From positions 5,246,978 through 5,310,977 of the forward strand of contig FN649736.1 of assembly GCA_000310025.1 (NCBI GenBank): DNA of 64,000 nt, in the 5' to 3' direction. The stretch comes from Ectocarpus siliculosus (Eukaryota > Sar > Phaeophyceae > Ectocarpales > Ectocarpaceae). A program made the translations under genes and the position numbers. The notes beneath the pieces were generated by a model. That model made no database searches, was not told where the DNA came from, and worked only from the letters and a program-made list of their open reading frames with translations. Positions 56,013 to 64,000 of the stretch are shown in pieces (the stretch's first letter is position 1; each line of letters starts with the position of its first letter).

Positions 56013-58585
56013 ATGGTTACAGCATTCGGAATCTTTCTTGATTGCTTGACAAGTTTTCCTCCTCCTGGCGACCGTTCACGTGGAGGACAGGCCGCGAACA
56101 TCGACAGCGATCCGTGGCGATTGGCGAGTTTCGGGGTAATTGATCTCCTGAAAAAGCTAGTAGAGGAGGGCGGGATTGATGTCAACGCCAAGGACGATCG
56201 AGGGATGCCACCAATCATCTGGGCCATAAGGTGCTACATCCAAAGCAGATGGAGAATGAAACACGATCTAGATGTAGGAGTAGTCAAGCATAGACCGATG
56301 GATCTGCACCACCACGTGGGACGGGAAGGACTAGAAGACGCGTGCATTACCGTCGGGTGCTTTGAAGTTATTGTCTTGTATCTTGTTTATCCGTGCGCAA
56401 CCATGCTGAAGGCGAGACGCCTGCTACGCTCGCTCGCTATCCGTAAATACATGCTGAGTGACTTGGATTCTCGTACATCTGGTTGGTGTTCAAGCCTGCC
56501 CCACGTGCAACTGAACACTACGTTCAAAGGCACCCAAGTCGTTTGATCCGTGATGTACTGCATGAAGCAAACTCGATCACGCTCACCGGTACACTCTGTC
56601 GACGCTTGCCTAAAATATGGTCGCGTCGACTTGGGGAAGAAACTGTAGCCGCGAACTGATGAAGAGCGACACTTAAGTCGAACATTGTTGGAGAGCCAAA
56701 CGGCGGTACGAAATCTCAGACACTTTAAGCAACTGCGCCTATTGCTAGTGTATGGACAAACACGAGGTAATGACAGACCTGGTGCTTTATTGGGCGTCCG
56801 AACGTAGGTTCGCATTGTCATGTGTCAACGTAGGTTTGCATGGGCGTCTACCCTCTCGCTCAATGACGCACACAGTCCTAACGTATTCGCATCCCCATCC
56901 CTTGACAACCGAGTACATCTCGGCAATATTCCTCCGAGAATTGAAAGGAGCTTTTTCACTCGAATTGGAAGGTCAGCGTCCATGCCGAAGAGAAGAACGA
57001 CGTTGCTATACGTATCGGTGTAAGGATTGATCTTGATGTCTAGAGAGTCTATCCCCACTAACTCTTCTTATGAAGCCGTGCCAGCAGGAGGACTGGATGA
57101 TATATACTGCCAAGCCTATCTCTCCTGTCGGAACCGTCGTTAACGACCAAACGGTTTCCCGAAATCTCTTCGGGCACAAATAGGCACACCTTCATGACAA
57201 ACTTCGGGTGTGTGGCAAACCTGGCGCGCGAAAAGAAAAAAAGGCTCTCTCTCGATTTGTTCGGCGGTTAGTGGAACTTTAACGATAGTAGAGAAATCAG
57301 CGCACTGCTTTCGATGTGCCTAATTCTGCTACGAACCTACCCAACGCTTGTCCTATGCTCGATACGCCATGCTGCAAAAAAATCAACCTCTACAACTGTA
57401 ACACGCACCATGCTGTGAAGGAGCGGGCACGAAGAGGTGGCCACCTACCTGCTGGATAAAGGGGCCGACATGGAGTCGTTCGGTTACGCCGGCATGAGGG
57501 CTCTTCACCACGCCTGCAGCTGTTCCCACGAGGGCTGTATTACTCTCCTCTTGGATCGGGGTGCAGATGCCAACGGCGCCGACGAGTATGGTGAGAGCGA
57601 CAACGATGTGGCGGGTCGCTTCGACGAAGCTTGGGAATTAATAAATACTTCCTACCCCGTAGTTGGTACAACTGACTGGGTTTCTTCGCAAGGCGGCATG
57701 TTGTTGCAGCATACTTGTGATGCTGCCACGCCCATGGAATCCGTATCAAGTACGACCTATCCTTCCTGCACGTCTCTCTGTGTCCTGCTTGGTCAGGCAA
57801 CACCGGTCTCCACTACGCGGCCGCCCGAGGCGTGTTGAACATCATCATACGTCTGATCAGCAGCGGGGCGGAGCCGGATGTACCCAACGTGCAGGGCTCC
57901 ACGCCGCTACACAAGGCCTGTGCGTTTGGGCAGAACGCGGTCGTGAAGAAGCTCATCGAGTGAGCGGCACTAATGGTGTACATAGCTCGGTAACATCTAG
58001 TCAACGTAAAGCTCGCAGAGGATATTCGGCGCCAAGTTTAGGCACCACGCCGTCGTTGCAAACCTCTGGGAAGCGCTGATGTGTATATAGGCTAGGAAGC
58101 TTGGGTGAGCTGGCTTGAGGATCTCTTGATCTTTCTATTGCTCGAAGGATTTCGGGTTGAGCTTGACTGTGCTGCCCGCCAAGTGCGTCTGTTGAGAGTT
58201 ACCGGTGCACCTCGAGTCGCCACTGACGTGAAGTGCCGCTGTTTTTTTCGCAAGCCATCACTTGATTATGGTGTTCTCTCTAAACAAAGCCCACATCCCC
58301 GCCCGCCCACCATCCTCGTTGTCTGCCCACTGACTTCAATCTCGGTCGCCCACCTATTGCCGTACCTCCCCCAACAATATTTTCAGGAAGGGGTCAGAAG
58401 TGGGAAGAAGCGACAAGGACAACAATACTCCGCTGCACATCGCCGCGCGGAGCGGCTTCGGCTCGCTGGTGTCGCTGCTTTTGGATCTCGGTGCCCCGAT
58501 GCAAGTGGCCAACAAGGCGGGAAAATCTCCCAAAGACGTGGCACTCAACGCTTCCATCGCGGCGCTGCTCACTGAACCGTCGTAG
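56013..58585 (+). CDS. Ankyrin-repeat protein
   Basis: Ankyrin repeats mediate protein-protein binding; no partner can be inferred. Four exons: 56013-56230, 57421-57590, 57797-57959, 58387-58585; phases agree, 249 aa. Successive repeats are visible: VIDLLKKLVEEGGIDVNAKD, RGMPPIIWAIRSGHEEVATY-LLDKGADMES, RALHHACSCSHEGCITLLLD-RGADANGADEYG, TGLHYAAARGVLNIIIRLIS-SGAEPDVPN, STPLHKACAFGQNAVVKKLI-E and NTPLHIAARSGFGSLVSLLL-DLGAP. Splice junctions fall inside repeats yet restore the TPLH/GA-D pattern exactly, which validates the model. The ATG at 56013 gives a short hydrophobic start (MVTAFGIFLDCLTSF); alternatively the acceptor ggaggacag at 56085-56093 marks a missing upstream exon. No other domain is present. 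Confidence 0.85.
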
Positions 58586-60060
58586 GCTTATAATAAACAG
58601 CCTTAAGTTTTTGTTGACTTCACTTAAACAAAATTGCCAAACCGACAAGGTTGTCGCGCTAGCCCAAGGGGTACAAAAGCACGTAAAACGATGGTACGCT
58701 GGAAGAACAATCGTCGAACCAGGGCAGCGTTTTAGACCCAAGAATGCCTCAACGCCAGGGTATCCATACATTGTATACCAAGTACAAAACGATACTGCAC
58801 ATTGCACTATACGTCGATCCCAGGCCACGCTTACTATCATAGTTCTTGCTGAAGACGCTCGTTTCTGGAGAGCGGCTTCTCTTCATCGGCCCTCATGTAC
58901 GTGTATCGAGAGTTTCAGTGGTTCGCTCGCTACTTGTACACCAACATGATCATCGTATCACATAAAATAAAGAAAAAAAAGGGCCCAGAAAAAAAATTCC
59001 ACCACCACAAACGCGCAAAAAATCTGCAAGACTGCGCAGTTTAGTCTCGCAAGTGGTATGATCATCGTTTCACCTACCGTGGCAATCAAGCAGCAACAGC
59101 TGCAAAGGGTGAAACGACGACGGAATCGGGAGCACTAAAGTCAACAACACAAAATCCAAAGAAACCAGCGCACAGACGCACAACACAACCCACAGATCGA
59201 CAAGGCAAACATTAATTGAACCGTGACTACCTGTATAGTGATCACTTAAAAACATGGTACCAGGTAAATATGCACACCAGTGCTCCGAGTCTAAGGTGGA
59301 GATATGTCTTTCTTTTGCCGATTTTCTGTCTCTCATAAAACAGCATAACATAGCCAGGAGATCAAGGAAAAGAGGCATGGGCAGCTGCAACAAATCCCTT
59401 CACCAAAAAAGAAACATGGTAGTATACAAAAAAAAGAAGCGAAGCTCAAGCTTCGGCGTGGTGAACAACTCGATCAAGACATATAGTGTATCGGTCTATA
59501 TTACCGGTAGCAAAACCAAGCGAGAAGGGCATGTCACGCAGAACCACACGGCAGCCGTGGCAAGCAAAAACAGAGACGGGAATAGACAATCACACACCAA
59601 GGGAAAAAGGCGCACATCACATCACCAACACTAGGACCCATCTGTCCTCGAAAAACAGGACAACCTCATGAAACGAAACATATTGGTACACGACCAAGTA
59701 AAGGGTACTTGGTGAATACCCTTGGCCAAGATACTTGGCTGCACCACACAGAGGAACAGGCACGAAAAACAAGCCTTTGACTGCACCACACGAGCACTCG
59801 CCACGAAAACGCAAGCCAACGAGGGACAAGAAAGGGCAGTCGCAACGTCCACCGCGGACCCTTTCCTCCAAACCAGGAAAACAACACAGCTCACGAAAAA
59901 CTAATGGTGGAATAGTAGCGACGTCCTGCCTCGGACCAACTATGTTCTGTTACCGGTACCATGTAGGCCTCCAGCATAAAATACCTATAATGCAATCAAA
60001 TGAAATAAAAGTGTTGGGGTTACACAAACACACACGCTCCAACTCAGCATCTCTAAACCT
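58586..60060. other. Convergent intergenic region
   Basis: About 1.5 kb between the ankyrin gene and the RING-like gene. No coding exon supported. An imperfect duplicated segment of about 42 bp (CTGCACCACAC..GCACGAAAA..CAAGCC) lies at about 59740-59817. Confidence 0.4.
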
Positions 60061-63000
60061 CTACGCGCACTGTGGACACGGAAACACTAACATCGACCCC
60101 GCCTCGTACCACCGGCCGCTATCCCAGCCGCCCTCCCACCCCGCCGCCGCCAGGCATCTCGAGTGGATGCCCCGGCCGCATGCACACAAGACAAGCTCGC
60201 CCTCGCCTTCTTCACCACCGCCATCGCAAGCCACGCCCCCCCCGGAGAGAGCGAGGCCGCAGAACCCGCACGGCGAGGCCGGGTCGAAGGCGGCGCCGCG
60301 GTGCGCGTTTCCTGGCAGCACGAGGTTAAGGTCGAGGTTAACACCCATCGACGCCACCAAACCCTGGCTGACGCTCCCCGGTTCCTTCCGTCGCAGCGAC
60401 CGGAATAACCCGTCGTCGTTCCCGCCGGAACCGTTAAAAACGCGCGATAGGTTGTCGCCGCCGATGCCGGCGGCGAACACCTCCATGGTCGCGCGGTGAT
60501 GGTGCTGTAGTCCCGGCGGGGATCCCGCACAAGAAGACCCCGCCGATCCCGGTTCGCCGCCAAGAAGACGGGCGTTGGGGCTAGCGCTAGCGCTGTTGGC
60601 GTTGTCCTGGAAGAAGGATGTGAGCTCCTCGCACGCCAGCCACGCTAGCCTTGGGCCGAGCGGGCTCGCATCGCTGCTGTCTCCCGTGTCGCCAGCCCCC
60701 GTGACCGTTGCTCTCCTCCTGCCACGAGAAGCCCAGATGGCGGCGGTCGCCTGGTGCAACAGCGCAGCCTCCAAGGCTCGCTGCTGGCTCAGGGCTGCCT
60801 GTCGATCCGCCAGGTCTTGGAAAAACTGGCGCAGAAGAAAAAATCACCATCAACAACGACAAAAGGAAAGGACGGGATGGCAAGAGAGGCATTAGAGGGG
60901 GGGTGGAGAGAAAGGCAGCCACCGTCGCTCGGCGAAAAGCACCGAGAGGTTTGCGTCCCCGACAGGCAGACACATCGTTTTGACTACCGTACATCAACCG
61001 CATCGTGGCAGGCCGTGGGGGGAAATGTTTTGTTAATACTTGACCTTATCTGCTCATCTGGAAGGCGCTCTGTTTTCATGCACAGGTAGAGCCGATTTTA
61101 ACGTACAACTTATACGTGCATGGAAGCAGACCGCCTTCCACATGAGGGCAAAGGATCAACAAACTCATTTCCCGCGCGTGCAACCTTGGTTACTACCCGC
61201 TCTGCACAGCGGATGCTGCCCATCATGTTTCCCGTCACTTGTTTGAATTTTAGCACACCTTGGGGGGTATGCCTTCCAGCAGGTGAGGGCACGCCGCGAG
61301 CACGTCTCCGGTCGCCTCAGGGCCCACACCATCCAACACGGCCTCAGCCAGCTCGAGCAACGACAGGGCGCCCAGCGACCCGGCCGCGCCGCCGCCGCCG
61401 CCGCCGCTGCCGCCGCCGCTGCCACCTTCGGGGTCCTCGGATGCCATCGACGCATCGCCCCCCCCCGTGCTCGAGCACCCCAGATCCGCGTCGCCCCGCC
61501 CATCCGCGTCGCCCCCATCGTTGTTGGACCCCCCCGCGTCGTCTGCTCCGACCGGCTGCCCGCTGCACCGCCGCGCCAGGCCTCGAACGACGTCCACCAT
61601 CCTCGACTCTTCCACCCACCCACCGCCGCCGCCGCTTGCCTCGTGGCTCTCTTCTTGTGCGCAAGCACCGGCACGGGCGCTGCTGCTACCTTGCATTCCG
61701 ATTGGGGATTGGTGCCCGAACTCTGGGCCGGCGGCGGCGGCGGCGGCGGCCACGTTGCCGTAGGCACTAACCTGGCCCAAAACTTGACTCTCCTCAACAG
61801 AAAGAGACGCGGCTACAGCCTGCTGACCAGGGGATACCCCCCCGCCATCATCCCCTCGAAGCGGCGGCGGTCTCGCTCGAAGGGAAACCCTGCGGAGGGC
61901 CCCGTCCGCGGCCCAAGTGGTGCCGAGGGCGGCGGCCAAGGTCTCCGTGTCCCCGTCGTTGAAAGTCGCAAAACACGCGTCCGCAAGGGTGTCGAACACC
62001 GGCAGGGTGGAAACGAGGCTGTCATAGTCGTGCCCTTCTTCGAGGCCGTCGGCGGCAGCGGTGGCGTGGCAGTGGGATATCACCCCCGTGCTCATTTGGT
62101 GTCCTCTCTCTCCTTGTTCTTCCCAAGAGCAAGCAATGGCGCCGCAGATCCGGAAGGCCACAGGCCTAATCAACATCAAGGCCAAGGCCCAAGGTGGAGA
62201 CCACGGCCGTGACAGGGGTCGAGACGAGCGAGGGACGAAAAAGGGGGGTGTTTCAGTCAATACTTCCAGGATTGTTGGCGTGTATGCACCAAGAAACAAG
62301 TATTAATGTCCGACAAACCGACAAACCAGACAGAACTAAATTGTTTCGACAAGGAGAGGAGCTTTTTCATGAAACGGAGTTCTGTGGCATATGTACTTAC
62401 AGGCATGCATACCCGTCGATACGTTGACACTTCCCTTGCCCACAACAACGGGCACGGCTTGTGGTGCGACCTGCAAAAATCACATCGTTGAGTCACAAGA
62501 AACTCAACTAACAAGCAGCCCAAAGAAATACGCCAAGCATCTGGCCCATTCCTGCTCCTTCTTAAATGCTACCTTAAGAAAGTATCTCACCAATTCTTGT
62601 GCGCTCTCAGCTTCGGCAAAAGCCACAGCGGATCCAGGCCGAACGCGTCCCCGTGTTTGCACCACTGTGACACCAACTCCTCGACGACGTCCGAGTAGCG
62701 CCGCCACGCCGAACCGTCACCAGTCTCGCCGCTATCTTCCACCCCCAACCGGAGGTCTCCGGTTGGCGTACGCATGCCGCTGCCGCCGCCGCTGCCTCCA
62801 CCAGCTCGCCACCTGCGACTGTTGTGAAACTGTCCTCTTCCGTCTGTTGAAAACGCCCCTTCCGGGTGTCTAACTCCGGTTTCGCGAGTTGCTGGGTCAT
62901 CGGCGCGTCGGCGGCGCTTGAAGTTTCGGGTGGCCGCCTTGCAGAAGCTGTGTAGAGGGTGGTCGGAGGGCAGGGAGCGTAGCTTTGTGGACAGCCGGAG

Positions 63001-63954
63001 AGATAGCTGCAGGCATCTCTGGATCACTTTCCTGCTCGTGAGAGAGACACACAGAAAGAGAGAGAGCGACAGAAGCCCAGAGAGAGACATACAGAGAGAG
63101 AACGAGACAGAGACAGAGGCAGAGACAGAGGGAGGGAGGGAGACAGGCATCGCGCAGGGAGGGTAGCGCCGGAAGGATAATGCGTCAAGGATCGCAGTCT
63201 TTCTGCAAGTTGCTGTGTACAGCTCTAGAGTCGACATGCCGTCTGTGGCAGGGAGAAGGAGTAAGAGGAGGGGAACAGTTCGTCTGAGAGGTACCTGTAT
63301 CATGTATCGTGAAGATGAACCACGACAGCTGGCGAAAGAGCCTGCACACTCCTAGAAACTATCGAATCTTGCTTTGAAAGAGGAGGGTGACTGCAAAGGG
63401 TCGAAACTGCTTTGTACGGAAGAAAGGAGAGACCCCGTGGAATCGCTGCAATGACACCAGGCACCAGTGTCGACGCCGTACGAAAACCCTCGTGCCGTAC
63501 GTGGAGGCTTCTTGGCTTGACTTGACTTGAAATTTCCTCTGCCTCACCCCGACGGCAGTAGCATCTCAACCACAAAACACCGAAACAAGTAACTCAACCA
63601 AACACACAAAAAAAAAAAAACTCTCCAGGGTACATATGTCCATCTCTCTCTCGCTCGACCGGCAAGAACTACAGCCTACTGCTGTACCAGCCGTGGCAAC
63701 CAAAAATCGAACCATGTGTACACACGCACCAGTCTCCCCGGCACTCCCCGGGGTGCTTCCGTAGCACAGCCCACAGATAAGCGTGGAAGGCGGCATCAGT
63801 CCGAGTGCCGCCGTCGCCGTCACCCCCTGCCACCCCTGCCCCCGCTGGCGGGGCTTGGGCTTGGTATCTAGCGGTGCCCCCCCCAACCGGGGTTACCGGC
63901 TCGGAGGTAGTCCAGGGCTTGTCTTGGTCTCGGTGCAAGGCGTGGTGGACGTTC
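60061..63954 (-). CDS. 3' part of a large protein with a C-terminal RING-like zinc motif
   Basis: Exons on the minus strand: 63954-63745, 63031-62591, one ending at 61259 (acceptor unresolved, somewhere about 62095-62025) and 60825-60061 with the stop. The first pair joins in phase 2 to give LWAVLRKHPGE-KVIQRCLQ; the last pair joins in phase 0 (LLEGIPPK-FFQDLADRQAALSQQRALE). The end carries a zinc-ligand series: CGFC, then CACGRGIHSRC, then FPCPQC, a C-x2-C ... C-x-C-x4-H-x2-C ... C-x2-C RING-like pattern. Between are helical segments (VVEELVSQWCKHGDAFGLDP) and long Gly/Ala-rich insertions. A helical protein with a C-terminal RING recalls vacuolar-sorting/tethering subunits (Vps8/Vps41/Hps5 type), but this is a guess. 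The 5' end lies outside the window. Confidence 0.6.
63036..63150. repeat. GA-rich (purine) microsatellite
   Basis: Imperfect AG/GAGACA repeats on the plus strand. On the minus strand this is the pyrimidine tract directly upstream of the splice acceptor at 63031, which it may strengthen. Confidence 0.85.
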
Positions 63955-64000
63955 CTTGGGGAAATGAAAGATGAATCAGGCGTAAAGATGGGCCGTGAGC

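Noticed and set aside
61283-62212. 309-aa plus-strand open frame
   Set aside because: Antisense to the Gly/Ala-rich exon of the RING-like gene; Arg/Pro-rich composition typical of a shadow.

Overview
This is eukaryotic nuclear DNA, most likely from a brown alga (stramenopile) close to Ectocarpus. The species is inferred, not proven. The grounds are: GC-rich genes cut into many small exons by introns of roughly 0.1-1.5 kb; a heterokont-style N-terminal targeting region on the mTERF protein; a flagellar gene (CFAP298) beside ordinary housekeeping genes; scattered degenerate retroelement fragments; and adjacent genes that mostly lie on opposite strands. I see no bacterial operons, rRNA, intact tRNA or CRISPR. 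There are two assembly gaps (22483-22582, 53607-54117).

I built gene models by hand. I joined exons at GT-AG (twice GC-AG) junctions and required the reading phase to match at every junction and the protein to align with its family. Left part, 0.8-41.6 kb, holds eight genes with strict strand alternation: DPH5 (+, 822-3892), mTERF-domain protein (-, 4703-10396), an unrecognised 689-aa membrane protein (+, 10885-16213), a DUF1279/FAM210-like protein (-, 16981-19163), a TraB/GumN-like protein (+, 19853-24763), a protein with two TB2/DP1/HVA22 modules (-, 26058-30693), CFAP298 (+, 30938-35572) and an RGS-domain protein (-, about 39.2-41.6 kb, incomplete). Divergent pairs share 5' regions of 244-689 bp; convergent pairs face each other across 0.8-3 kb.

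Middle part, about 43.5-56 kb, is repeat-dominated. It has a pair of tRNA-derived SINE-like units, a tandem duplication of a decayed LINE reverse-transcriptase tail with a second dispersed copy near 55 kb, a large inverted repeat around 49.1 kb, an AT-rich island near 50.5 kb and microsatellites. Only small or partial genes are visible here (46637-47023, 51294-51614, 52317-52391).

Right part, 56-64 kb, has an ankyrin-repeat gene (+, 56013-58585) and the 3' portion of a large gene ending in a RING-like zinc motif (-, 60061 to beyond the visible exons at 63954).

The genes are unrelated cellular functions (translation-factor modification, organelle gene expression, membrane shaping, cilia, G-protein signalling), so no pathway links them. 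The most unusual signals are a strongly over-represented octamer ACTGCTGT/ACAGCAGT in non-coding DNA, a long foldback hairpin inside an intron, an orphan ING-type PHD-finger exon beside an assembly gap, and low-complexity insertions inside conserved folds (TraB-like, RGS).
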